DNA from: DAONFI01 sp035403485
Lineage (GTDB): Bacteria > Planctomycetota > Phycisphaerae > SM23-33
DNA: 64,000 nt
Assembly: GCA_964536835.1 (NCBI GenBank)
Contig: CAZIAZ010000001.1
Location: 62,001 to 126,000, forward strand
Direction: 5' to 3'
Position 1 is the first letter of the stretch. Each line of letters begins with the position of its first letter. This document shows positions 1 through 7,537 of the stretch, in pieces. A program made the translations under genes and the position numbers. A model generated the notes under the pieces. It saw only the letters and a program-made list of their open reading frames with translations. It had not been told where the DNA came from and did no database searches.

Positions 1-65
1 CAACAATGTCGATATAGGGCCGTTGACGCTTTTTACAAAAAAGAAGAAAAAATAAAAAACGACCT

Positions 66-1118
66 CTATTCGACCGTTCCGAATTTATATACCGTTACCT
101 GCTTGTAAATATCGCCAGGCCGAAGGACGGCAGACGGAAAATTAGGTTTGTTGGGCGAATCGGGAAAATATTGCGTTTCAAGGCAAAATGCCGCGTAACG
201 GGTCAGCGGCATACCTTTTTTGCCCGGCACGTCCAGGTTTAAAAAATTGCTCGTGCACAGTTGTATGCCTGGAGTGGTTGTGTGACATTCCAGACATCGT
301 CCCGTATCATATTCTTCAACACGTGCGGCGAGGCTTAATTCGCCGGCTATGGTTTTGTTGAGCACCCAGTTATGATCATATCCGCCGCCTATCAGCAACT
401 GCTCGTCATTGGCATCCATCCTGTCGCCAATCCGATGCAGGTTGACGAAATCCATCGGCGTGCCGGCGACAGGCCTGATTTCACCGGTTGGTATCTGGTT
501 TTCGTCGGTCGGAGTGAAGCGATGGGCATTTATTGAAAGCATGTGGTTCAGGATATTGCCACGGCCGGCAAGATTGAAGTAACTGTGATTGGTAAGATTC
601 AGTATGGTTGGTTTGTCCGTCACGGCATGATATGTGATTCGCAGGTCATTATCTTCGCCGAGCGAATAGGTGACATTGCACTCCAGGGTGCCCGGATAAT
701 TTTCCTCGCCGTCGGGGCTGACGTACGTAAAACGCACGGCATTATCGTGATGGCTGACTTGTGCGGCCCAGGATTTTTTGTCGAACCCGATATCCCCGCC
801 GTGCAGATGATTGCCGTTGTTGTTTACTGCGAGCTGATAATCGACGCCGTCGAGCGTGAACGTTCCGCAGGCGATTCTGTTGGCATATCGTCCCACGGTT
901 GACCCGAAGAACTGGTTATGTTCCACGTAATCTCTGAGATTATCGAACCCCAGCACCACGTCAGCCATTTTGCCGTAGCGGTCGGGCACTTCCACCCTGA
1001 TAAGAGTCGCGCCATAATTCATAGCGGCGATTTTCATGCCGCCGCTGTTGGTTATGGTCAACTTTTCCACCGGTTTCCCGTCGGGCAGAGTGCCGATTAC
1101 GTCACGTTCCACGCTCAT
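66..1118 (-). CDS. galM: Aldose 1-epimerase (mutarotase)
   Basis: The product interconverts the alpha and beta anomers of glucose or galactose in the cytoplasm. At 350 aa it has the usual mutarotase length. The substrate-binding segment GRYANRI lies near residues 76-82. The catalytic histidines are His106 (in NHLHGG) and His178 (in LTNHSYFNLAG), Asp248 is in GYDHN, and the catalytic base Glu314 is in LETQYFPDSPN. All active-site residues known for the family are present. There is no signal peptide and no obvious operon partner; the neighbouring enolase-superfamily gene is divergent. The sugar specificity cannot be read from the sequence. Confidence 0.93.
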   Translation of the reverse strand: MSVERDVIGTLPDGKPVEKLTITNSGGMKIAAMNYGATLIRVEVPDRYGKMADVVLGFDNLRDYVEHNQFFGSTVGRYANRIACGTFTLDGVDYQLAVNNNGNHLHGGDIGFDKKSWAAQVSHHDNAVRFTYVSPDGEENYPGTLECNVTYSLGEDNDLRITYHAVTDKPTILNLTNHSYFNLAGRGNILNHMLSINAHRFTPTDENQIPTGEIRPVAGTPMDFVNLHRIGDRMDANDEQLLIGGGYDHNWVLNKTIAGELSLAARVEEYDTGRCLECHTTTPGIQLCTSNFLNLDVPGKKGMPLTRYAAFCLETQYFPDSPNKPNFPSAVLRPGDIYKQVTVYKFGTVE

Positions 1119-1259
1119 AAAAGTTCCTCATGCTGAAGCGGATTTTAAACAGCTTCCAAAATCGCAGCCGTATTTTCGCGTGTTGGCGACGAGCACCAGC
1201 AAGGCTGTGAGAGAATTGTAGGCTGTTCTTTTATTAAAAATACTGGAATTGACGGGTAA

Positions 1260-2459
1260 ATGAAAGTATTTTATTGCACTGTCATGAATCCACGGCCGGT
1301 ACAATTAGACATATATCGCCTGTCGATACCCATGCGCGGTTTCGAGCACGCAGCCGCACGTCGTAAGACGGCGGAATCCGTTGTTGTAGCCATGCGTTAC
1401 AGTGACGGCTACATCGGCTGGGGAGAAACTCTGCCGAGGGCTTACGTGACCGGCGAAACCATGGAAACAGTTCCCGCCGATATTGAGACGCTTTTCAAAC
1501 GCTGTTGCGACGATGGCATATTGGACGTAGCCGCCGGCAAAATCCCCCAAAAAGTGCCAACCGCCGTCAATAATCGTTGCGTCAACGCCGCTGCATGTGC
1601 CCTCGACCTTGCAGGCCTTCGGCGGTTTTTTGCCGATTTCAATACGGTAGACCCGAAAATTCTGATGGCATTGACCAATCGCGCCCGCGTGAGGAATTAT
1701 ATCGATTCGCACGTATCTGGCGTATTGGGAAGTGCCAATCCACAAAAAACAGCCTGGCGTCTGAGGATTATGAAATTCGCCGATATCAAGGATTTCAAAC
1801 TCAAGCTGGGCCTGGGTGAAGAAGTTGACCGGCAGAATCTTGACGCGGTTTATTCGCAGCTCCGGCGAGGCTTGCAAAAAGGCACGCACTCGTTGAGAGT
1901 GGATATCAACGGCGGATGGAAAAAGGAAGACGTGCCGCAGAAGGTCGCACAACTCCGCAAATACGGCGTCTGTGCCGTCGAACAGCCGTGCTACTGCTCC
2001 GCCGCCGAACTGGTGGAAATTTCACGACAATGTAAAGTGCCCCTGATGGCGGACGAGTCGCTGCTGACGCTTGATGACGCCAGAACCCTGCTGGCTGAGC
2101 CGGAGAAAATCTGGTGGAATGTGCGGCTGAGCAAGAACGGCGGCCTGCTGCCGGTACTGGAACTGCTTGAGTTGGCGCAGAAAAGCAATGTCGTGGTGTC
2201 GCTTGGCTGTATGGTAGGCGAGACGGCGATTCTGTCGGCTGCTCAGCGTAGGGTGCTTCAGCTTGGGCCGGTGCCGAAATTTTTGGAGGGTAATTATGGC
2301 CGCTACCTGCTCGACGATGATATTATCCCTGGCCGCCGCAGTCTGATGTTCGGTTGGGCCGGTTCGCTGCGAGTTCTTAAAGGCGACGGCCTTGGCGTTA
2401 CTCCCTGTCCAGAAAAACTCAAAAAATACGCAAAAAAACTCAAAACATTGACTGCATAA
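1260..2459 (+). CDS. Enolase-superfamily enzyme, muconate cycloisomerase / dipeptide epimerase-like
   Basis: This 399 aa protein has the capping domain plus TIM barrel of the mandelate racemase/muconate-lactonising group. The catalytic lysines are in the KLK motif (Lys180, Lys182). The metal ligands are Asp215 (DINGGW), Glu241 (VEQP) and Asp265 (MADES). The opposite-face lysine is Lys292 (SKNGG), and a glycine-rich turn GCMVGET follows. This set fits dipeptide (L-Ala-D/L-Glu) epimerases and related cycloisomerases, but the substrate is not determined. No strong ribosome site precedes the first ATG, and the ATG at 1284 is an alternative start. A peptidoglycan-recycling role is possible, but no other recycling gene is adjacent. 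Confidence 0.8.
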   Translation: MKVFYCTVMNPRPVQLDIYRLSIPMRGFEHAAARRKTAESVVVAMRYSDGYIGWGETLPRAYVTGETMETVPADIETLFKRCCDDGILDVAAGKIPQKVPTAVNNRCVNAAACALDLAGLRRFFADFNTVDPKILMALTNRARVRNYIDSHVSGVLGSANPQKTAWRLRIMKFADIKDFKLKLGLGEEVDRQNLDAVYSQLRRGLQKGTHSLRVDINGGWKKEDVPQKVAQLRKYGVCAVEQPCYCSAAELVEISRQCKVPLMADESLLTLDDARTLLAEPEKIWWNVRLSKNGGLLPVLELLELAQKSNVVVSLGCMVGETAILSAAQRRVLQLGPVPKFLEGNYGRYLLDDDIIPGRRSLMFGWAGSLRVLKGDGLGVTPCPEKLKKYAKKLKTLTA

Positions 2460-2536
2460 ATGCATAAATTGAAAAGCATATCATAAAAACAATCAGCTCC
2501 CATCGTCACATAAATCTGCCGGATGTTTAAAAAACC

Positions 2537-2564
2537 TTGTTTTTCGGCGGTTTTTGGCTACAAT
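2537..2564 (+). promoter_or_regulatory. Candidate sigma-70 promoter of glyS
   Basis: A TTGTTT (2537-2542) and a TACAAT (2559-2564) are separated by 16 bases, about 165 bases before the glyS start. The call rests on sequence match only. Confidence 0.45.
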
Positions 2565-2583
2565 TCCCGTTTCCGCAAAAGTT

Positions 2584-2689
2584 ACAAGTGACAAACAGGC
2601 AATTCCAAAGTTGCATGTTTAAAGAATCGCAGAAAACGTTTTTTGGAAATTTTGATAGATAATTGTAAGTTGGATTGCCTGAAACTTGT
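2584..2689 (+). promoter_or_regulatory. Structured leader of glyS
   Basis: A long-range stem is visible in the leader. ACAAGT (2584-2589) pairs with ACTTGT (2684-2689), and CAGGCAAT (2596-2603) pairs with ATTGCCTG (2674-2681), with an adjacent CC/GG pair after a one-base bulge. Fourteen or more base pairs enclose about 70 AT-rich bases. No T-box consensus was found, so this is not a recognised glycyl-tRNA-sensing leader. Control of the synthetase by this structure is inference. Confidence 0.45.
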
Positions 2690-2731
2690 TTTTTGATTCT
2701 TGAAAATTTTATACGAATATGGACATAAATA

Positions 2732-4249
2732 ATGGCTGAAGTTAACGTTATGGAGCAGATAGTGTCGCTGTGCAAGCGGCGTGGTTTCGTGTTTCCCGCG
2801 TCCGAGATTTACGGCGGGATTAACGGTTTTTGGGATTACGGCCCGTTGGGCGTACAGCTCAAAAACAATATCCGCGACTGGTGGTGGCGGTGTATGGTCG
2901 AGTGTCCGCCCATCGGCCCTGACGGCCATCCAGTGCAGATTGTCGGCCTTGACAGCGCGATAATTCAGAACCCACAGACTTGGGTAGCCTCCGGCCACGT
3001 CGGCGGATTCAACGACCCCATGGTCGACTGCCGCGAGTGTAAATCCCGTTTCCGCGCAGACCATGTTGCCGTCGTTGCGTTCAATAAAAGCGACGAACTC
3101 GTTATAGCAGTCGGCGTCGAAACAACCAGCGAGGAAACCGCCGTCGCCGACGCCCTGGCCGCCATGAACTCCAAAAACCGACGCCGAGTCGAACAGGCTG
3201 GCGATGAAATTTCCACGACTATATTCATGGCCGACAAAATGCCCGACGGTGTCAAGGCACTTTGCCCCAAATGCGGCGGAGAACTCACCGAGCCGCGCAT
3301 GTTCAATCTCATGTTCGAGACTTACGTCGGTGCAATCCGCAGCGATGAGGCCAAAGCTTATCTGCGTCCGGAAACGGCACAGGGCATTTTCCTGAACTAT
3401 AAAAACATAGTCGACACCATGCGCGTTAAAATGCCGTTCGGCATTGCGCAAATCGGCAAAAGTTTTCGCAATGAAGTCACGCCCCGAAATTTCATCTTCC
3501 GCAGCCGCGAGTTCGAGCAGATGGAAATGGAATGGTTCTGCCAGCCGGCTGACGCCCGCGTCTGGTACGATTTTTGGAAAGAACAGCGCATGAACTGGTG
3601 GGAATCGCTGGGCATAGAAAAATCCCGCCTGCGATATCGTGACCACGACAAAGAAGAGCTGGCCCACTATTCGCAAGCCTGCGTGGACGTGGAATATTTG
3701 TACCCGTTCACATCGCCGGATTTCGGCGAACTGGAGGGCATTGCGCATCGCGGCAATTTCGACCTGACTCAGCATCAGACGCATTCAAAGGTCAAGATGG
3801 AATATTTCGACCAGGACACGAACGAGCGGTACATTCCGCACGTTATCGAGCCGGCTAGCGGCTTGACCCGTGCCGTGCTCGTGCTGCTTTGCGAAGCGTT
3901 TACGCCGGACGCCAACCGCCCCAGCCAGATGTTTTTCAAATTCAAGCCGAAATTCGCTCCCATAAAAGCCGCCATCCTGCCGCTCGTCGCCCGCGACGGC
4001 ATGCCCGAAGTAGCCGAAAAACTCTACCTCGCCCTGCGTGACAGACATATCGTACAACTCGACGTCAAACAGAACATCGGCAAACGTTATGCGCGGCAGG
4101 ACGAAATCGGCACGCCGTTCTGCTTCACCGTCGACGGCCAGACCATGCAGGACAACACCGTCACCGTTCGCGACCGCGATACGCTTGAACAGACCCGCAT
4201 CAATCTCGACCAGGTCGAAAAATTCCTGGCCGACAGAATCGCCGAATGA
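2732..4249 (+). CDS. glyS: Glycyl-tRNA synthetase (homodimeric type)
   Basis: This class II synthetase charges tRNA-Gly. It is the single-chain eukaryote/Gram-positive type (505 aa) rather than the alpha2-beta2 type. The catalytic core has the N-terminal FPASEIYGG segment, RPETAQG at residues 212-218 and the motif 2 arginine loop beginning FRNE at 245-248. A zinc-like insert uses Cys100, Cys103, Cys178 and Cys181. The C-terminal part is the anticodon-binding domain. It is monocistronic, with a structured leader upstream and an inverted repeat downstream. Large antisense open frames over this gene are composition artefacts. Confidence 0.95.
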   Translation: MAEVNVMEQIVSLCKRRGFVFPASEIYGGINGFWDYGPLGVQLKNNIRDWWWRCMVECPPIGPDGHPVQIVGLDSAIIQNPQTWVASGHVGGFNDPMVDCRECKSRFRADHVAVVAFNKSDELVIAVGVETTSEETAVADALAAMNSKNRRRVEQAGDEISTTIFMADKMPDGVKALCPKCGGELTEPRMFNLMFETYVGAIRSDEAKAYLRPETAQGIFLNYKNIVDTMRVKMPFGIAQIGKSFRNEVTPRNFIFRSREFEQMEMEWFCQPADARVWYDFWKEQRMNWWESLGIEKSRLRYRDHDKEELAHYSQACVDVEYLYPFTSPDFGELEGIAHRGNFDLTQHQTHSKVKMEYFDQDTNERYIPHVIEPASGLTRAVLVLLCEAFTPDANRPSQMFFKFKPKFAPIKAAILPLVARDGMPEVAEKLYLALRDRHIVQLDVKQNIGKRYARQDEIGTPFCFTVDGQTMQDNTVTVRDRDTLEQTRINLDQVEKFLADRIAE

Positions 4250-4272
4250 TTTTTTATGTTATGCGATAAACC

Positions 4273-4307
4273 ATAGCGGCTCTCTAAAATTTTTTGAGAA
4301 CCGCTAT
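4273..4307 (+). repeat. Short inverted repeat after glyS, possible terminator
   Basis: The arms ATAGCGGcTCTC and GAGAaCCGCTAT form a stem of about 11 pairs around an A/T-rich loop, 24 bases after the glyS stop. The arms resemble the perfect palindrome at 28363-28395 and the element at 56629-56707. It therefore looks like one member of a small repeat family. Termination is possible, but there is no clean T-run. Confidence 0.5.
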
Positions 4308-4323
4308 AATCAATAGTGAATCT

Positions 4324-4440
4324 CTACGGGTTAAAACCCGTAGCATCATAGTCATCAGGCTTTCGCCTGTCCGCCTCACGGCGGATACTTTCATCTACGG
4401 TTTAAAAACCGTAGAATTACGAAGGACATATTAAAACTTA
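4324..4440. repeat. Dispersed intergenic repeat, copy 1
   Basis: The segment starts with a palindrome centred on TTAAAA (4324-4343) and carries a second palindrome (4395-4414). Between them is a GC-rich part with CAGGCTTTCGCCTG and CCGCC..GGCGG hairpins. The core GCGGATACTTT..CATCTACGGTTTA and the tail GAATTAC..CATATTAAAA.CTTA recur in the same order at 57502-57662, 53 kb away. There is no coding potential. Confidence 0.7.
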
Positions 4441-4499
4441 CAATTTTGTCGCGCGAAGTAAAAAATTGGGGAAATATTGAGCAATTTGCGACACATGGA

Positions 4500-4528
4500 T
4501 TGAATAAATGACTGAGTTTTGCTAATAT
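4500..4528 (+). promoter_or_regulatory. Candidate promoter of the carA-pyrG-carB cluster
   Basis: TTGAAT (4500-4505) and TAATAT (4523-4528) are spaced by 17 bases, giving a leader of about 145 nt before carA. The call rests on sequence match only. Confidence 0.45.
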
Positions 4529-4548
4529 CCTCTAAATTCCGAGAGTAA

Positions 4549-4656
4549 GCGGTGTGCGCGTGCGCCGCGGATATTTTTCGAGGCCTTGGCCCATGTTAAG
4601 AAATCGCCGGTTTTGACGGCGAAAACGCTGTTTTTCAAGTATTTTGATGAAAACAG
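4549..4656 (+). promoter_or_regulatory. Hairpin-rich leader of carA
   Basis: Three successive hairpins can be drawn: GCGG..CCGC (4549-4568), GCCG..CGGC (4606-4620) and CTGTTTT..AAAACAG (4628-4656). They lie before the ribosome site AGGAG at 4668-4672. Attenuation of pyrimidine genes is plausible, but no known PyrR-binding consensus was recognised. Confidence 0.35.
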
Positions 4657-4679
4657 GTAAAAACAGCAGGAGTTTTTTT

Positions 4680-5822
4680 ATGACCCAGCGTGCTATTCTG
4701 GCGATGGAAGATGGAAGCGTGTTCGAAGGAACGGCCTTCGGGGCCGCCGGAGAATGCTCCGGCGAGGTGGTTTTCAACACCTCTATGACGGGCTATCAGG
4801 AGGTATTGACCGACCCGTCATACCGCGGCCAGATTGTCGCCATGACTTATCCGCTCATCGGCAATTACGGCGTCAACGCCGCGGATGCCGAAAGCAAAGG
4901 CCTCTGGCTGAGCGGATTCATCGTCCGCGAACTCAGCAGAATCACCAGCAATTTCCGCTCTGAAAAAGACCTCGATACCTATCTGCGAGAAAACGGCGTG
5001 ATGGGCATCGAGGGCATTGACACGCGCGAAATCACCAAAAAACTGAGAACAAAAGGCGCATTGCGCGGCGTAATTTCGACGGAAGAAACCAATCATGCGA
5101 CGCTGGTTAAACAGGCGAAAAACTCTCCATCCTTGGAGGGCAGAAACCTCGTCCGCGAAGTAACCGCCGGCGAGGTTTTTTCATGGACGCAGGGCCTCGA
5201 CGGCACAAGCGACGTCGTGGAGGAAAAATACAACATCGTCATGATGGATGCCGGCGCAAAATACGGCATCATGCGCTGCCTGCGCAGCCTTGGCGCCAAG
5301 GTCACCGTCGTGCCGTTCGATACGCCGGCAAAGGAAATCGCCGCCATGAATCCAGACGGCATAATGCTCTCCAACGGCCCTGGCGACCCTGAGCCGGTCA
5401 CGGAAGTCATTCAGACCGTGCGGGAACTGATGTTCAATCCGCCGGCGGGCAAAGTGATTCCCATGTTCGGCATATGCCTGGGCCAGCAGATGATAGGCCT
5501 TGCGCTGGGCGGCAAAACATATAAACTCAAGTTCGGCCATCACGGCGGCAATCAGCCGGTAAAAGACCTCCGCACCGGCCAGGTCGCCATCACCGTCCAG
5601 AATCACGGCTTCTGCGTGGATATGGATTCGCTGCCGGCTGACGACGTTCAGGTAACGCACATAAACCTCAACGACAATACGCTCGAAGGTTTTGAACATA
5701 AAAAATTCCCTGTATTCTGCGTGCAGTATCATCCCGAAGCCTCTCCAGGCCCGCATGACGCAAGATATCTTTTCAAACGTTTCGCGTCACTTATGGATGA
5801 GTACAGGAAAACGAAATTATAA
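4680..5822 (+). CDS. carA: Carbamoyl-phosphate synthase small (glutaminase) subunit
   Basis: The protein hydrolyses glutamine and passes ammonia to CarB for carbamoyl phosphate, the precursor of pyrimidines and arginine. At 380 aa it has the N-terminal CPSase_sm domain and a class I amidotransferase domain. The nucleophile is Cys266 (FGICLGQQ) and the triad is completed by His351 and Glu353 (QYHPEASPG). The ATG at 4680 was chosen because AGGAG stands 8 bases before it; the in-frame ATG at 4644 lacks such a site. pyrG begins 25 bases downstream and carB follows, indicating one operon. Confidence 0.96.
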   Translation: MTQRAILAMEDGSVFEGTAFGAAGECSGEVVFNTSMTGYQEVLTDPSYRGQIVAMTYPLIGNYGVNAADAESKGLWLSGFIVRELSRITSNFRSEKDLDTYLRENGVMGIEGIDTREITKKLRTKGALRGVISTEETNHATLVKQAKNSPSLEGRNLVREVTAGEVFSWTQGLDGTSDVVEEKYNIVMMDAGAKYGIMRCLRSLGAKVTVVPFDTPAKEIAAMNPDGIMLSNGPGDPEPVTEVIQTVRELMFNPPAGKVIPMFGICLGQQMIGLALGGKTYKLKFGHHGGNQPVKDLRTGQVAITVQNHGFCVDMDSLPADDVQVTHINLNDNTLEGFEHKKFPVFCVQYHPEASPGPHDARYLFKRFASLMDEYRKTKL

Positions 5823-5847
5823 AACCAAAGGATTGGGAATCGGAAAA

Positions 5848-7461
5848 ATGTCGAAGCACATATTCATAACAGGCGGCGTGGTTTCTTCGTTGGGCAAGGG
5901 CATAACCGCAGCCTCGCTCGGCCTGCTGCTAAAACAGCGCGGCCTAAAGGTGGCCATGCAGAAATTCGACCCTTACCTGAACGTCGACCCGGGCACGATG
6001 AACCCATATCAGCACGGCGAAACGTACGTAACCAGAGACGGTGCGGAGACTGACCTCGACCTGGGTCACTATGAGCGATTCACCGGCATAGAAACCACAC
6101 GCAACAGCAACTACACGTCGGGCCGCATTTATTCGTCCGTCATCGCCAAGGAGCGGCGAGGCGATTATCTGGGCGGGACCGTTCAGGTCGTACCGCACAT
6201 CACCGATGAGATTAAAAACGCCGTCCGCAGCGTGACCGATAGCGTAGACGTCGTGATAACCGAACTCGGCGGCACTGTGGGCGACATAGAAGGCCTGCCG
6301 TTCCTGGAAGCGATTCGCCAGTTCGGCCTGCAGGAAGGCCGCGATAACGTCGTGTTCGTACACGTAACGCTTATCGTGAACGTGGTAGCCGCCGGCGAAC
6401 GTAAGACAAAACCCACTCAACACAGCGTGCAGAAATTGCGTGAAATCGGCATAATTCCGGACTTCCTCGTCTGCCGCTGCAACGCCCCGCTAAACGACGA
6501 TATGAGACGGAAAATCGCTCTTTTTACTAATGTGAGCGAAGATTGCGTCATAGACGAGCCGGATGTGAAAGACACGATTTTTGAAGTGCCGTTCCAATTC
6601 GTCGACCAGCAGCTTGATATGAAGATTATCAAACGGCTGGGCCTTAACGCCAAAAATCTTGACATGTCCGAATGGAAAACCATCATTGAACGCATACGTC
6701 ATCCCAAAGGTGAACTCACAGTAGCCGTCGTCGGCAAATACGGCGAACTGCAGGATGCGTACAAAAGCATATACGAAGCGCTCGACCACGGCGGAATAGC
6801 CAACGAATACAAAGTGAAAATCAAACGTGTTCTGGCGGAAAAAGTCGAAGCCGGCAGAGTCGAGGATTTTCTCAAGGATGTCGACGCCGTTCTTGTGCCA
6901 GGCGGTTTCGGCAATCGCGGCATGGAAGGTAAAATAGCAGCCTGCCGTTATGCCCGTGAAAACGGCATACCTTTCCTGGGATTATGTCTGGGCTTGCAGG
7001 CGGCGGCTATCGAGTTCGCCCGCAACGTCTGCGGCCTCGAAGGCGCCAACACCACGGAAATAGACGAAAAAACCCCGCACCCAGTCATCTACATAATGGA
7101 AGACCAGAAGCATATAACCGACAAGGGCGCGACAATGCGGCTTGGGAATTGGCCGTGCAGGGTTATCGACGGCACAAAAGCCCGCGCAGCCTACGGCGAA
7201 GAAATGATTCTCGAACGCCATCGGCACAGGTACGAGTTCAACAACAGATACCGCAAAATTTTCGAAGAAAAAGGCATGGTCTTCAGCGGCATGAATCCGG
7301 ATAAGGAAATAGTGGAAATTATCGAACTGAGAGACCATCCCTGGTTTGTCGCCACGCAGGCACATCCGGAATTCCGCTCTACGCCTGTACGGCCGCATCC
7401 GCTTTTCGTGAAACTGGTTGAAAACGCCATAAAATACAAGCAGGACAAAAAAAAGGCCTAA
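5848..7461 (+). CDS. pyrG: CTP synthase
   Basis: The enzyme converts UTP to CTP using ATP and glutamine. The 537 aa product starts MSKHIFITGG with the P-loop-like GGVVSSLGKG, typical of the synthetase domain. The C-terminal glutaminase has Cys380 in GLCLGLQ and a HPEFRSTP triad segment near the end. The ATG at 5848 gives the conserved N-terminus; a longer frame from 5692 would run inside carA. The gene sits between carA and carB, so the first step and the CTP-forming step of pyrimidine synthesis appear to be co-transcribed. Confidence 0.96.
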   Translation: MSKHIFITGGVVSSLGKGITAASLGLLLKQRGLKVAMQKFDPYLNVDPGTMNPYQHGETYVTRDGAETDLDLGHYERFTGIETTRNSNYTSGRIYSSVIAKERRGDYLGGTVQVVPHITDEIKNAVRSVTDSVDVVITELGGTVGDIEGLPFLEAIRQFGLQEGRDNVVFVHVTLIVNVVAAGERKTKPTQHSVQKLREIGIIPDFLVCRCNAPLNDDMRRKIALFTNVSEDCVIDEPDVKDTIFEVPFQFVDQQLDMKIIKRLGLNAKNLDMSEWKTIIERIRHPKGELTVAVVGKYGELQDAYKSIYEALDHGGIANEYKVKIKRVLAEKVEAGRVEDFLKDVDAVLVPGGFGNRGMEGKIAACRYARENGIPFLGLCLGLQAAAIEFARNVCGLEGANTTEIDEKTPHPVIYIMEDQKHITDKGATMRLGNWPCRVIDGTKARAAYGEEMILERHRHRYEFNNRYRKIFEEKGMVFSGMNPDKEIVEIIELRDHPWFVATQAHPEFRSTPVRPHPLFVKLVENAIKYKQDKKKA

Positions 7462-7537
7462 CTTTGACCAATGACTAATTTATCTTAAAAAAAAATTGAA
7501 AAAAATCGTAAGAATCAGAACTTGAACGGAATACGAT

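Larger units (their letters stand above)
4250..4679. other. Intergenic region between glyS and carA
   Basis: No gene was seen in these 430 bases. They hold an inverted repeat after glyS (4273-4307), a dispersed palindromic repeat (4324-4440), a probable promoter (4500-4528) and a hairpin-rich leader before carA. Confidence 0.7.

Noticed and set aside
1..65. Possible gene end at the left edge
   Set aside because: The 65 A-rich bases show no supported frame and no clear terminator.
2571..2731. T-box leader of glyS
   Set aside because: The conserved antiterminator sequence and specifier-loop features were not found.
2582..3784. 400-codon open frame antisense to glyS
   Set aside because: It overlaps the well-supported glyS gene completely, has no family similarity and arises from codon bias on the opposite strand.
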